A stretch of 64,000 nucleotides of DNA. It comes from Pseudovibrio denitrificans JCM 12308. Lineage in GTDB: Bacteria > Pseudomonadota > Alphaproteobacteria > Rhizobiales > Stappiaceae. Below the pieces are notes generated by a model, which saw only the letters and a list, made by a program, of their open reading frames with translations, did not search any database and was not told where the DNA came from. The translations under genes were made by a program, and so were the position numbers. The DNA lies in assembly GCF_001310815.1 (NCBI RefSeq), contig NZ_BAZK01000011.1, positions 1 to 64,000 of the forward strand, in the 5' to 3' direction. This document shows positions 54,775 to 64,000 of this stretch, one piece after another (position 1 is the first letter of the stretch; each line of letters begins with the position of its first letter).

Positions 54775-55512
54775 TTACTGCTTGCTCATGTCGATGCGAG
54801 CGCCATCTTCAATTGCAGCTGCTTCACGCTTCTTGCGCACGAGTTCGCTCTCATCGACTTCCGGCGTCGCAAAGGCTACGCCTGCAACAGGAGTGGAGTA
54901 TGCGACTGGAGGCTCAGTCAGATATTTGCGGGTAGGCTTACAGGTAGGATCTTCAGGAGAGCAAATTGGAGCTTCCACATCCTTACCGCCAAGCTGCTTT
55001 TTCGCTTCCTGATACTGTCTGCCAAGGGCAGCCAGTTCTGCTGGGCTCAGCTTATCGCCATCAAGCAGTTCCTGCTGACGCTTTTCTGCAGCAAAATCGC
55101 GAGGACGGGCAGAAGCCTTCAGCACAGCAGGGTGACCACGCATCTGCTCAACGCTGAGCGGCTGACCTGGCTCGACCTTGTAGAACGCACGGATCTCTTC
55201 CAGCTCTTCCTTGGAACGATCAACTGGCCAGTTGCTTGCAACTTCAGAAAGTTTGCGGCTGTCCGGCTGAGGCAAGTTGCCAGCCTGTGTCGGCATAACA
55301 AGCGGTGCACGCTCTTTGTACTCGATATCTGTATTGTGCTGGGATTCCAGACCAACGACACTTAGAACACCTGAAACCAGGTTTGTATCAGTGGTTTCTG
55401 TGCCATCGCTGAAGTCACCATTTCCTGTCATACAGGCAGATAGTGCGAGAGAGAGCCCGCAAACAAAAGAGGCGCGAACGACGAATTTTTTGCTACGGCT
55501 TTGCAATTTCAT
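54775..55512 (-). CDS. Putative lipoprotein
   Basis: 245 residues from the ATG at 55512. The signal sequence ends in the lipobox LSAC, so the mature protein should be lipid-anchored. The rest is hydrophilic and Pro/Glu-rich with few predicted elements: PTQAGNLPQPDSRKL, EEIRAFYKVEPGQPLSVEQM, CSPEDPTCKPTRKYLTEPP (possible disulfide) and a charged tail. No known domain. A GTG at 55560 would give a longer form. Its place between lspA, the lipoprotein signal peptidase, and the M16 peptidase pair is conserved in related bacteria as far as I recall. Confidence 0.75.
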   Translation of the reverse strand: MKLQSRSKKFVVRASFVCGLSLALSACMTGNGDFSDGTETTDTNLVSGVLSVVGLESQHNTDIEYKERAPLVMPTQAGNLPQPDSRKLSEVASNWPVDRSKEELEEIRAFYKVEPGQPLSVEQMRGHPAVLKASARPRDFAAEKRQQELLDGDKLSPAELAALGRQYQEAKKQLGGKDVEAPICSPEDPTCKPTRKYLTEPPVAYSTPVAGVAFATPEVDESELVRKKREAAAIEDGARIDMSKQ

Positions 55513-55710
55513 TACCCTTGTTTCCCGATCACCATCAAAGCGGCGTTTGACAGGCTTCACGGGTCATATGACAGCCTGCGAAATCTGTAGTCCTCATAAT
55601 CCAGTGATGCCACCTTAAAACAGGAATCACGAAACCATGAAGGCCCTAAGTGTGTAGTTATGCCCAGAAGCACCCGATCTTCCCCACATATAATTGGGAA
55701 TTAGGCAGTT

Positions 55711-56217
55711 TTAGGGCCGGCTATCCTTATTTTTGCCAATAAATAAGGTGTCGAGCAGCAACCCGGCAGCGCCAATAACAATCCACGCATCAGCAAGATT
55801 GAAGACGTACCAGGAAAATTCTCCAACGTGGAAATAGAGGTAATCGACGACTTGGCCATAATAGAGGCGGTCAAAGCCATTACTCAGCGCACCGGATAAA
55901 ACCAGCCCGAGGCAAATGGCTTCCAGTCGATTGATCGCCCGCGCACTCCAGAACCAGATGAAAACAGAAGCGGCAACTGTAAAGGCAGCCAGCCCCCAGC
56001 GACCAATCTCGGTCGTCTGCTGGAAGAGGCCATAAGAAACGCCTTTGTTCCAGACCAGTACCAAATCAAGAAACGGGCCAACGGAAATCGGAGGAATGCC
56101 TCCAACTGAAAAGTGGCCGACAGCCCAGAATTTAGCGATCTGATCAACGACCAGACCGACAATGGCAAGAAGCAGGACGAGGGAACTGTGATGTCCCCAA
56201 ACTTTTAGTTTCTTCAA
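55711..56217 (-). CDS. lspA: Lipoprotein signal peptidase (signal peptidase II)
   Basis: 168 residues with four membrane helices. The catalytic aspartates are Asp116 in NGFDRLYYGQVVDY and Asp143 in FNLADAWI. It cleaves prolipoproteins before the lipid-modified Cys. It starts 27 bp after the ileS stop and is co-transcribed with it. A lipoprotein gene follows. Confidence 0.97.
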   Translation of the reverse strand: MKKLKVWGHHSSLVLLLAIVGLVVDQIAKFWAVGHFSVGGIPPISVGPFLDLVLVWNKGVSYGLFQQTTEIGRWGLAAFTVAASVFIWFWSARAINRLEAICLGLVLSGALSNGFDRLYYGQVVDYLYFHVGEFSWYVFNLADAWIVIGAAGLLLDTLFIGKNKDSRP

Positions 56218-56243
56218 AGCAATTCCCTCGTCACTTTGTTTGC

Positions 56244-59177
56244 TTAAACAGCAGCGCTATCCAGCTCGCGCATCGCATTTGCATCGCGCAGGGTCAGCTC
56301 TGGATACTCACCATCTGTTCCAACTTCTGGCAGGATCTTCCAGGAGCGGGCGCACTTGTTACCCTCTGCAAGGCCTGGCACAACACCAACACCAGTAACG
56401 TCTTCCAGAACGAACGCACCTTCAGGAGCACCGTCTGCAGAAAGGTTCAGCTGGGAAGTGATGGCAATTTCAGCCATATCCAGACCGTTCAGCGCACCCA
56501 TCAGTTCTGCGTCAGAAACGAAGACGGTTGGGTGTGCTTCCAGAGAAGAACCGATCCGCTTTTCACGGCGTTCGATCTCAAGAGCACCGGTGATCACACG
56601 GCGAACCGCACGTACCTTCTCCCACTTTGCTGCCAGCTCATCGTTTCTCCATGCAGAAGAAACAGCAGGGAACTGCTGCAGGTGAACGGAAGTGGTCGCT
56701 TCACCGTAACGGTAGCCCCAGCTCTCTTCCATGGTGAATGGCAGGATTGGTGCCAGCCACATGGTCAGATGACGGAACAGCTGCTCAATCACGTATAGAG
56801 ATGCCTTACGCTTCTTGGAAGACGGTGCATCGCAGTACAGCGCATCCTTACGGATGTCGAAGTAGAACGCAGACAGCTCAACAGTCATGAAGTTGAACAA
56901 CGTGGAGAACACACGCTTGCTGTCGAATGCCATGTAAGCATCGCGAACCAGCACATCCAGCTCAGCCAGACGATGCAGCATCAGCAGTTCCAGCTCTTCC
57001 ATGTCAGCAAGAGCAACCTCTTCGCCTTCATAGTGACCGAGAGAACCGAGCATGAAGCGCAGGGTGTTGCGCAGCTTGCGGTAAGCATCAACGTTGGTTT
57101 TGATGATCTCAGGGCCGATACGCTGATCTTCTGCATAGTCGACAGAACCAACCCACAGACGCAGGATGTCTGCACCGTACTGCTTGATCACGTCCTGAGG
57201 TGCGATGGTGTTGCCCAAAGACTTGGACATCTTGCGACCATCTTCAGCCATGGTGAAGCCGTGGGTAAGAACAGCGTCATATGGCGCATAACCACGGGTG
57301 CCACAGCTTTCCAGCAGGGAAGAGTGGAACCAACCGCGGTGCTGGTCGGTGCCTTCCAGATACAGAACGTAGTCGTCACCACCCAGACCCCTACGCTTCG
57401 GGCTCAGGTCTTCACGACGCTCCATGCAGAACGCGTGAGTGGAACCAGAATCGAACCATACGTCGAGGATGTCATCGACCTTCTCGAAGTCGTCAGCCTT
57501 GTAGCCTTCACCAAGGAAGCGCTGAGTTGCATCTTCCTCAAACCACGCATCCGCGCCTTCATTCTGGAAGGCTTCGAAGATACGCGCGTTGACTGCTTCG
57601 TCCTTCAGAACTTCACCGGTTTCCTTGTTCACGAACACAGTGATCGGCACGCCCCATGCACGCTGACGGGAAAGAACCCAGTCAGGACGGGCTTCGATCA
57701 TCGCATTCAGACGGTTCTGGCCGGTTGCAGGCACGAAACGCGTCTCGGAGATCGCTTTCAGAGCGCGGGAACGCAGAGTGTCACCCTTCGCTTCTTCAGA
57801 AAGCTCTTTGTCCATGTAAACAAACCACTGAGGCGTGTTACGGAAGATCAGCGGTGCTTTGGAGCGCCAGGAGTGCGGGTAGGAGTGCTTCACGCGGCCA
57901 CGAGCCATCAGGCCGCCAACCTCAACAAGCTTTTCAATAACGGCTTTGTTGGTGGAACCTTCCTTGCCCTTACGGTCAAGGATGTACTTGCCTTCAAACA
58001 GTGGTACGTGCGGGTAGTAAGAACCGTCCGGCTGAACGGTCATTGGAACCTGCTCAGTACCAGCCTTCGCAAATGCTTCGCGGTTGTCCAGGAACATCTG
58101 GAAGTCTTCCTGACCGTGACCTGGTGCGGTGTGTACGAAACCGGTACCAGCATCGTCAGTTACGTGATCACCAGCCAGCATCGGCACGTTGAAGTCGAAG
58201 TAGTCGCCAGCACCTTCAGCACCGCGCAGCGGGTGCGCGCAGTATTCGATGGTGCTCACATCAACGTCAGACACACGCTCATAAGCATCAACACGGGACG
58301 CTTCGAAAACAGACTCAGCAAGCTTGTCAGCAATGATGAATTCTTCGCCAACCTTCGCCCAGTTGTCTTCAGCAGCTTCAGTCACCTTGAAGATGCCGTA
58401 GCTGATGTCTTTGGAGAAGGAGATCGCGCGGTTTGCAGGGATGGTCCATGGAGTGGTTGTCCAGATCACCACCTTCTTGCCGATCAGCGCTTCATTGCCG
58501 GAAACAACCGGGAAGGTCACCCAGATGGTGTGGGAAGTATGGTCTTCATACTCCACTTCCGCTTCAGCAAGAGCAGTCTTCTCAACGATGGACCACATGA
58601 CAGGCTTGGAACCACGGTACAGCTGGCCGCTTGTCGCAAACTTCATCAGTTCGTTCGCGATCACAGCTTCACTATCGTAGCGCATGGTCAGGTATGGGTT
58701 GTCCCAGTCGCCTTCAATGCCAAGACGCTTAAATTCTTCGCGCTGAACGTCGATCCACTTGTCCGCGAAGTCACGGCATTCCTTGCGGAATTCGTTGATC
58801 GGCACAGCGTCTTTGTTTTTGCCTTTTTTGCGATACTGCTCTTCGATCTTCCATTCGATCGGCAGACCATGACAATCCCAGCCAGGAACATAGTTCGCAT
58901 CAAAGCCCTGCATCTGCATGGAGCGGTTGATGATGTCCTTGAGGGTCTTGTTCAGCGCATGGCCGATATGGATGTTACCGTTTGCGTATGGAGGGCCATC
59001 ATGCAGGATGAACTTTGGGCGACCAGCGGATTGATCACGCATCACCTTGTAAAGATCCTTGTCTTTCCATTTATCAAGGATCTTAGGTTCATTCTTAGGA
59101 AGGCCTGCCCGCATTGGGAAATCAGTTTTAGGCAGGTTGAGCGTTTCCGAATAATCGCGGCTCGTAGTATCGGTCAT
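56244..59177 (-). CDS. ileS: Isoleucine--tRNA ligase
   Basis: Class I aminoacyl-tRNA synthetase, 977 residues. The nucleotide-binding motifs are HIGH at 70-73 ([13 protein letters not shown]) and KMSKS ([10 protein letters not shown]). The editing domain is seen in between ([13 protein letters not shown]). [11 protein letters not shown] is typical of IleRS. The protein ends without the C-terminal zinc-binding Cys cluster of E. coli IleRS, as in other alphaproteobacteria. First gene of ileS-lspA. Antisense reading frames across it, including one of 782 codons, are coding shadows. Confidence 0.98.
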   Translation of the reverse strand: MTDTTSRDYSETLNLPKTDFPMRAGLPKNEPKILDKWKDKDLYKVMRDQSAGRPKFILHDGPPYANGNIHIGHALNKTLKDIINRSMQMQGFDANYVPGWDCHGLPIEWKIEEQYRKKGKNKDAVPINEFRKECRDFADKWIDVQREEFKRLGIEGDWDNPYLTMRYDSEAVIANELMKFATSGQLYRGSKPVMWSIVEKTALAEAEVEYEDHTSHTIWVTFPVVSGNEALIGKKVVIWTTTPWTIPANRAISFSKDISYGIFKVTEAAEDNWAKVGEEFIIADKLAESVFEASRVDAYERVSDVDVSTIEYCAHPLRGAEGAGDYFDFNVPMLAGDHVTDDAGTGFVHTAPGHGQEDFQMFLDNREAFAKAGTEQVPMTVQPDGSYYPHVPLFEGKYILDRKGKEGSTNKAVIEKLVEVGGLMARGRVKHSYPHSWRSKAPLIFRNTPQWFVYMDKELSEEAKGDTLRSRALKAISETRFVPATGQNRLNAMIEARPDWVLSRQRAWGVPITVFVNKETGEVLKDEAVNARIFEAFQNEGADAWFEEDATQRFLGEGYKADDFEKVDDILDVWFDSGSTHAFCMERREDLSPKRRGLGGDDYVLYLEGTDQHRGWFHSSLLESCGTRGYAPYDAVLTHGFTMAEDGRKMSKSLGNTIAPQDVIKQYGADILRLWVGSVDYAEDQRIGPEIIKTNVDAYRKLRNTLRFMLGSLGHYEGEEVALADMEELELLMLHRLAELDVLVRDAYMAFDSKRVFSTLFNFMTVELSAFYFDIRKDALYCDAPSSKKRKASLYVIEQLFRHLTMWLAPILPFTMEESWGYRYGEATTSVHLQQFPAVSSAWRNDELAAKWEKVRAVRRVITGALEIERREKRIGSSLEAHPTVFVSDAELMGALNGLDMAEIAITSQLNLSADGAPEGAFVLEDVTGVGVVPGLAEGNKCARSWKILPEVGTDGEYPELTLRDANAMRELDSAAV

Positions 59178-59805
59178 TTGGCAGTCCGCTTATGTGGGCA
59201 TCTGTTTGCCCATAGGCATTTGGTAAAGCGCAGGGATTTGCGCAAGCTTGAAAGTCCCGCCACCACGGTGACGGTTGGAGGTCTCCCGGTACTTCAGGGC
59301 GCCAGCGGGCGTCTCAGCTGAAGGCCGGGCCAATAATTCGAAATTGGCACACCTTGAAAGAGGTCAAAGGAGCAGTCCTGTTATCTTCAAACTTGGCTAA
59401 CATAATGAGTGCTTTTAGCAGCGCTTATGTAAGGAATAAAGAGCCTCTAACAACAAAGCTCAATATTCTCAAGACCAAGAGTAATTTTCCTGAAGGCCGA
59501 AGCTGATGCGCCGGAGTGTATCACGAAAAGTGAAAACTGGTTTTGGGATGAAGATATGCAGTTGTAGTGACGACTTTTCGGCGGCTTTTCTGTTATGCGC
59601 AGTATCTTCGCCACGCCTGACTAACAATGATGGAAACAACATCCGTAAGCATCGCCTCAATGGTTTTGCCAAGTGGAAGTAAGATGCGGTGAGCAGCGTT
59701 TGAGTTGGTCTTGAAACAAGGGTTTTGCGATCAAACTCTGGTTAACGTGACAGCACCATGAAAAGCCGATAAGTTCCACTTCATTTGATGATGGATAATT
59801 GAGAA
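59178..59805. other. Intergenic region upstream of ileS and of the AT-rich gene
   Basis: No supported gene. It contains one copy of a direct repeat (59630-59757). A small frame at 59672-59469 on the minus strand overlaps the repeat and has no support. Confidence 0.4.
59630..59757. repeat. Imperfect direct repeat, copy A
   Basis: Similar to copy B at 60587-60717 in the same orientation. Shared blocks include ATCGCCTCAA, AAGTGGAAGT, TTTTGCGATC and GGTTAACGTGA. The pair brackets the gene at 59806-60501. Confidence 0.65.
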
Positions 59806-60501
59806 ATGCCAAAAATAAAACAAGGCGACATAATATTACTGACTGTATCCCTTGCCTTTATGCTTGTGACGTTTTTTTACATATTTAACTATTACAAGTT
59901 CTATCAGCATAAACAGGATGTAGTTGAGTATGCCTCTCAGTATGCGCTGGCCTATCATCAAGATATAAAAAATAACACCGTATCTAATGCAATACGATAT
60001 GACTCCTCCTTTAATAATATGGAGTTTGAATGGATTTTTATTCAAAAAAGCAGGGATGAATATTTAGATTTTTTCTTAGAAAACAGAATGTTCTCTGATT
60101 ATGCTCTATTGTCTTTTGGTAAAATTTTGAATCGAAATAAAGAAGCTGTCTTTAAAATAGAAAAGTGTGGCGAGGATAACTGTATCTCTGGACCTTATTT
60201 TGAAGAAGAGAGCGAGATATTTGATCAGTACTGTGAGCATAGCCAGCAAAATATAAAATCTTTTAGTTACAGCTCCAATGTCAATATAACGGGTTGTCTC
60301 AGTGGTGACGGCAAACCTCTCGGTTTTAGTGTTAGCATTTTCACTTATGCAAAACCCTTGCTGTTTTGGACATGGTACATTGATGCCAGCGGTTCTGCGG
60401 AAGAACGTGGTGAGGCCGTGATCATTGCAAACTACGTGACAAAATACAGTTGCGGAATTCAGCTTTGGGAAGAAAGCAATTATGTTGCATCTGAGTGTTA
60501 G
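59806..60501 (+). CDS. AT-rich protein of unknown function with one membrane helix
   Basis: 231 residues, not recognised. One N-terminal membrane helix (about 8-28, IILLTVSLAFMLVTFFYIF) with a large outside domain rich in Tyr, Asn, Ser and six or more Cys, so probably extracytoplasmic with disulfides. The base composition is clearly more AT-rich than the neighbours, with AT-ending codons, and it is flanked by direct repeats. Together these suggest recent acquisition. No signal peptidase site, lipobox or enzyme motif is obvious. Confidence 0.7.
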   Translation: MPKIKQGDIILLTVSLAFMLVTFFYIFNYYKFYQHKQDVVEYASQYALAYHQDIKNNTVSNAIRYDSSFNNMEFEWIFIQKSRDEYLDFFLENRMFSDYALLSFGKILNRNKEAVFKIEKCGEDNCISGPYFEEESEIFDQYCEHSQQNIKSFSYSSNVNITGCLSGDGKPLGFSVSIFTYAKPLLFWTWYIDASGSAEERGEAVIIANYVTKYSCGIQLWEESNYVASEC

Positions 60502-60586
60502 CCAGCTGGCGTTGTCACATTAGGCTTGAACCAAGTTTTATCGTCTGACAACAGCCTGTAACTTCTTCATCGCAGCCCCGCAACCG

Positions 60587-60717
60587 ATGAGGCGCAAACA
60601 ACATCTGCAAGATCGCCTCAACAGTTTTCCAAAGTGGAAGTGAGCGGTAATGGCCAATGCCTGAATAGCATCTAAAGCAAAGCTTTTGCGATCGAACTCA
60701 GGTTAACGTGATAGCTC
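60587..60717. repeat. Imperfect direct repeat, copy B
   Basis: Matches copy A at 59630-59757. It ends 5 bp before the stop of the EamA gene at 60722. Confidence 0.65.
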
Positions 60718-60721
60718 CGCG

Positions 60722-61696
60722 TCAATAATGGCGTTTTGGGGAACTGTCGACCAGCTCCTCACTCTCCGTCTGACGCTTTGCTGCTGTCCGCTCACGGTGC
60801 GCAATGTAAAGCCCGCCGCTTGCGATAAGCGCAACACCCAGCCAGACAAACATGTCTGGAACATCGCCAAACAGCACAAAGCCAACGATGGTCGCGCTGA
60901 TGATCTCCGTATAACTCAGCGGTGCAAGCACGGAGGCCGGTGCGCGGTCAAAGGCGAGCACAATGCAGCCATGTGAGGCGAAGGAGATAATGCCCATCAG
61001 CACAAATAGAGGCAGATGAGTAAGATCCGGTGTGGTCCAGGCGGCTGCCTCAAACCCAAACAGACTTGCAATAACCACCAGTGGGGTCAGCGTCAAAACA
61101 CCAGCCACGCCAGTCGCAAACTGAATGCCAAGCAGGGACGCACTGCCAGAAAGCTTGCGCGTTAAAACAAGGTAGGCTGCAAACGAAGTCGCTGCTGCCA
61201 GCGGCAATAGGGAAGGCCAGCCCAAAGCACTGGAGCCTGGGCGAATGATGATAAGCGCGCCCACCATGCCGACAACAACCGCTGACCACCTGCGAACTCC
61301 CACTTTCTCTTTAAGCACCACGGCAGAAAGCACTGTCAGGATCATCGGCTGCACAAAGAAGATCGCGATGGCATCTGCCAGCGGCATGTATTTAAGAGAG
61401 CTGAAGAAGAAGATCGAACAGATCGCCAGACATGCACCGCGGATCAGCTGAATGCGGTTCACTTCTTTCATCAGCGAACCAAACGAGCGCCCCATGAAAA
61501 CAGCGATCAGAAGAACAATCAGCGCCTGACAAAGAAAACGGCCAAGTGATACCTCAACCGGAGAGATAAAACTGCTCAGATACTTGGCAGTACCATCCAT
61601 AAGCGGTGCCAGAGACATACCGGCGACCATAAACAGGATGCCATGCAGCCCGGCATTGGAACTATGACTGTCTGTCGAGGCGGTTGTTGTTGTCAT
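60722..61696 (-). CDS. EamA family transporter
   Basis: 324 residues with ten membrane helices in two EamA (DMT) repeats. The N-terminal repeat contains MDGTAKYLSSFISPVEVSLGRFLCQ and KYMPLADAIAIFFVQPMILTVLSAVVLKEKVG. The second contains FDRAPASVLAPLSYTEIISATIVGFVLFGDVPD, the usual EamA pattern. The ATG at 61696 has GAGAG upstream and is preferred over the upstream frame start at 61729. It probably exports small metabolites. It is a tandem paralog of the gene at 61860-62797. Confidence 0.9.
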   Translation of the reverse strand: MTTTTASTDSHSSNAGLHGILFMVAGMSLAPLMDGTAKYLSSFISPVEVSLGRFLCQALIVLLIAVFMGRSFGSLMKEVNRIQLIRGACLAICSIFFFSSLKYMPLADAIAIFFVQPMILTVLSAVVLKEKVGVRRWSAVVVGMVGALIIIRPGSSALGWPSLLPLAAATSFAAYLVLTRKLSGSASLLGIQFATGVAGVLTLTPLVVIASLFGFEAAAWTTPDLTHLPLFVLMGIISFASHGCIVLAFDRAPASVLAPLSYTEIISATIVGFVLFGDVPDMFVWLGVALIASGGLYIAHRERTAAKRQTESEELVDSSPKRHY

Positions 61697-61859
61697 GTTG
61701 CTCTCGGAAAATGGGGGATACGCTGACATATCAAAGCCAGCGATCAGGGTAAGGGCCTATATTGACGCACCAGCTATTCTTTAGCGCAAGAAAAAGAAAG
61801 TATTCGTCAAAGTCTATTCAGTGCAGTTATCTAAAGAGTATCTGTTCCGCCACTCAACA

Positions 61860-62797
61860 TTATGAGGGTGATGGTTTTCGCTCCGCATTCGCCAGTATCA
61901 ACCCACTGCAGACGAGCATCCCGACGCCAACCCAGACAAACTCATCCGGAATCTCGTTGAAGACCAGATAACCGATTGTGGTTGCAGAGATAATTTCCAC
62001 GTAGTTGATAGGCGCCAGAACAGAAGCGGGGCTCTTTCAAAAGCCTTGACCAGCAACACGTGCGCAAACAGGCCCGTCCCACCAAGGCAGAGTAGTAAAA
62101 TGGTCGGGAGTGTGAAATCTGCTTCCTGATCAGCAATCACCAGATCGCCGCCAAAGCCAGTCAGCCATGCGTAAAAGATAATCGGCAGGATGAACAGGCT
62201 GCCCGCAAAGCCAGTTGCGAACTGAATGGCCAGCTGAGAGGCTTGTCCGGAGAGCTTACGCGTTAACATCAGATAGCAGGCAAATGTAAACGCCGCCGCT
62301 AGGATAAGCAGACTTGCTGGTTGGAACACACCAGTCCCCGGCCGCATGATGACGAGCACACCGGCAAACCCAATCAACACCGCCAACCACCGCTTAGCGC
62401 CAACTTTCTCTTTCAGGAACACCGCAGACAAAACCACCAGAATAACCGGTTGCACAAAGAAGATCGCAGTCGCATCAGTAAGTGGCAGGTACTTCAGTCC
62501 AAAGACGATGAACACCGATCCAACGGCTAGCAAAAGGCCTCGGCAGAACAGGGGCAGGGTGGTTTCCTGCAGCAGACTGCGCCAGCTCCGTTTCTGAAAA
62601 GGGGCAATCGCCAGAATAATGACAAGCTGCACAGCAAAGCGGAAGAAGGCGACGGTTAAAGGTGAGAAAAACTCAGAAAGATACTTCACCACGCCATCAG
62701 TGCTCGAAAGGATGAGCAACCCGAACATCATCAACAGCACGCCGTGCAACACATTGTCAGAGCTGGCAGCGCCAGCCCGCGTAGCCGCTGATGTCAT
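61860..62797 (-). CDS. EamA family transporter (frameshifted near 62028)
   Basis: A paralog of the adjacent EamA gene: KYLPLTDATAIFFVQPVILVVLSAVFLKEKVG aligns with KYMPLADAIAIFFVQ. The first frame stops at 61898 after a switch within FERAP. One missing base near 62028 restores ASVLAPINYVEIISATTIGYLVFN and an end at 61860, for about 312 residues and ten helices. The tandem copies probably have related substrates. The two genes sit between ribF and ileS, which are neighbours in many bacteria. Confidence 0.88.
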
Positions 62798-62821
62798 ACT
62801 AGGTCTTTCTAAAGAGTAAGA

Positions 62822-63823
62822 TTATCCGTCGGTGTTGAGCATTTGGTCCAGATGAGAAAGTGGTCGCATCGAAGCAATCATCGCCCGCGCTTCCGCACTA
62901 TCCTGATCCATCTGCGCAATTAAGCCGTCAATACCGTCAAATTTAAGTTCAGGACGGATAAACCCGATGAAGCAAACGGTGACGAGCTTTTCATAAAGGT
63001 TGCCACTATAATCAAACACATGCACTTCAAGCAGCGGTGCTCCGTCATCAAAGGTCGGTCGACGCCCAAAGCTGGCAACGCCGTCATGCATCTCGCCGTC
63101 AATCTTGATCTGAACAGCGTAAACGCCTTCTTTCAGCTCACAGTTGTCAGCAAGCTTCAAATTTGCAGTCGGGTAGCCCAGCTCACGACCACGCTTTTCA
63201 CCATGCTGAACAGTCGCTTCAACAAAATAGCGATAGCCCAGCAGACCATTGGCAACCGCCAGATCACCTTCACCAAGAGCTGCGCGAATACGGCTGGAGG
63301 AAATCACCTCACCACCTTCATCACCTTCAGCCCCAACAATAGTCACAGCAAACCCATGAGCCTCGCCTGCTTCGCGCAAAAACTCAGGTGTTCCCTGACG
63401 ACCTTTACCAAAATGGAAGTCATAGCCGGTGATGCTCTGGGAGATCCCAAGGCGATCCACCAGAATATCCTTCACAAAATCCTCAGCTGCCATGCTGGCG
63501 AACTCTTTGGTGAAAGGCAGTTCGATCACACCATCCAGATGCTCTGCCTCAAGGATTTCTGCCTTGATATGGCTCGGAGTCAGACGAAACACAGGTTGCT
63601 CAGGGCGGAAGAAAGTACGCGGATGCGGCTCAAACGTCATGGCAAGTGCAGGAACACCGCGCTTTGCTGCTTCATCACGTGCCAGATCAAGTACAGCCCG
63701 GTGTCCACGATGCACACCATCAAAATTTCCGATCGCAACAACACCGCCGCGCAGCTTTTCAGGAAACTGTGCAAGGTCGGTAATATGCTGAAAAGAATGC
63801 GCCTGCTTGATCGGCTCACCCAT
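62822..63823 (-). CDS. ribF: Bifunctional riboflavin kinase / FAD synthetase
   Basis: 333 residues. The N-terminal FAD synthetase (nucleotidyltransferase) domain has GNFDGVHRGHRAVLD with the HxGH-type motif, TFEPHPRTFF, GYDFHFGKGRQG and ISSSRIR. The C-terminal riboflavin kinase domain has GRELGYPTANLKL, EGVYAV and VHVFDYSGNLYEK. It converts riboflavin to FMN and then FAD. It is located upstream of ileS-lspA, as in many bacteria, here separated by two EamA genes and the AT-rich gene. Confidence 0.97.
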   Translation of the reverse strand: MGEPIKQAHSFQHITDLAQFPEKLRGGVVAIGNFDGVHRGHRAVLDLARDEAAKRGVPALAMTFEPHPRTFFRPEQPVFRLTPSHIKAEILEAEHLDGVIELPFTKEFASMAAEDFVKDILVDRLGISQSITGYDFHFGKGRQGTPEFLREAGEAHGFAVTIVGAEGDEGGEVISSSRIRAALGEGDLAVANGLLGYRYFVEATVQHGEKRGRELGYPTANLKLADNCELKEGVYAVQIKIDGEMHDGVASFGRRPTFDDGAPLLEVHVFDYSGNLYEKLVTVCFIGFIRPELKFDGIDGLIAQMDQDSAEARAMIASMRPLSHLDQMLNTDG

Positions 63824-64000
63824 GAACTGTACTTCCCGCTAAAGCGTATCCCGATAAGAGGCTCCGGTTTTCCTATGAGAATACGCGTGAAAATAAAGAT
63901 TTAGAGTTTGCTGCACAAAAGCCTAGCGCGCAACATACTCCAAATTTCCAGAATTTTGCGAGACGGTGCCGTGAGAAGCCCGCCCCGTCAAGCTCTTCAG

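Noticed and set aside
56973-59321. A 782-codon open frame antisense to ileS
   Set aside because: It lies fully across a highly conserved synthetase gene, its translation has no recognisable domain, and the openness follows from the codon bias of the sense strand.
59469-59672. A 67-codon minus-strand frame near copy A of the direct repeat
   Set aside because: No homolog recognised, no ribosome binding site, and the matching segment in copy B does not preserve the frame.

Overview
The window looks like a chromosomal segment of a marine-type alphaproteobacterium. Gene content and order suggest a Pseudovibrio-like member of the Hyphomicrobiales (Stappiaceae). That placement rests on remembered gene order (hisS-hisZ-hisG, glcDEF, ileS-lspA followed by an M16 peptidase pair, a TipF-like EAL protein, CIRCE-controlled groESL), not on a database search. 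No tRNA, rRNA, CRISPR array, complete insertion sequence or prophage was found. Most genes are housekeeping or stress genes.

Layout. 1-5.9 kb: a MarR-led glutathione S-transferase cluster, a DsbA-like/metallo-beta-lactamase pair divergent from a LysR regulator, and a second LysR gene. 5.9-12.2 kb: secreted tyrosine phosphatase, DUF2332 protein, class II aldolase, LutA-like protein, nitroreductase, acetyltransferase and a c-type cytochrome. 12.5-16.6 kb: the glycolate oxidase operon glcDEF. 16.6-22.1 kb: lipoprotein, membrane-anchored winged-helix protein, L,D-transpeptidase, CheZ-like phosphatase, 3-methyladenine glycosylase and acetyltransferase. 22.3-28.2 kb: two paralogous RTX calcium-binding proteins. 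28.4-32.0 kb: hisS-hisZ-hisG. 32.3-35.9 kb: GT2-GtrA and GT39 glycosyltransferases followed by a YdjC-fold protein without its catalytic residues. 36-38.3 kb: a Crp-type regulator, a globin-like protein without heme-binding residues, a thioesterase and a normal truncated globin. 39-43.3 kb: sorbosone-dehydrogenase-like protein, MsrA, acetyltransferase and sugar transporter. 43.3-45.3 kb: gene-poor DNA with strong inverted repeats and two tandem small membrane proteins. 45.4-47.6 kb: groES-groEL with CIRCE. 47.8-55.5 kb: sigma-54 regulator, TipF-like EAL protein, M16 peptidase pair and a lipoprotein. 55.7-64 kb: lspA, ileS, an AT-rich unknown gene between direct repeats, two EamA transporters and ribF.

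Twelve genes are split by 14 single-base frameshifts, 12 of them apparent one-base losses. Core genes such as glcD, glcF and hisZ are among them, so sequencing or assembly error is the first explanation. Frameshifted genes are reported here as one reconstructed locus, with the shift position stated.

Most interesting items: (i) the Crp / heme-site-less globin / thioesterase / globin cluster, with a perfect TGTGA-N6-TCACA site upstream; (ii) the YdjC-fold protein lacking every metal ligand, beside lipid-linked sugar glycosyltransferases; (iii) an inverted repeat that could mask the ribosome binding site of the sigma-54 regulator; (iv) RTX paralogs that differ by an inserted block of about 225-residue modules; (v) an intergenic element downstream of the sugar transporter with mutually exclusive stems.
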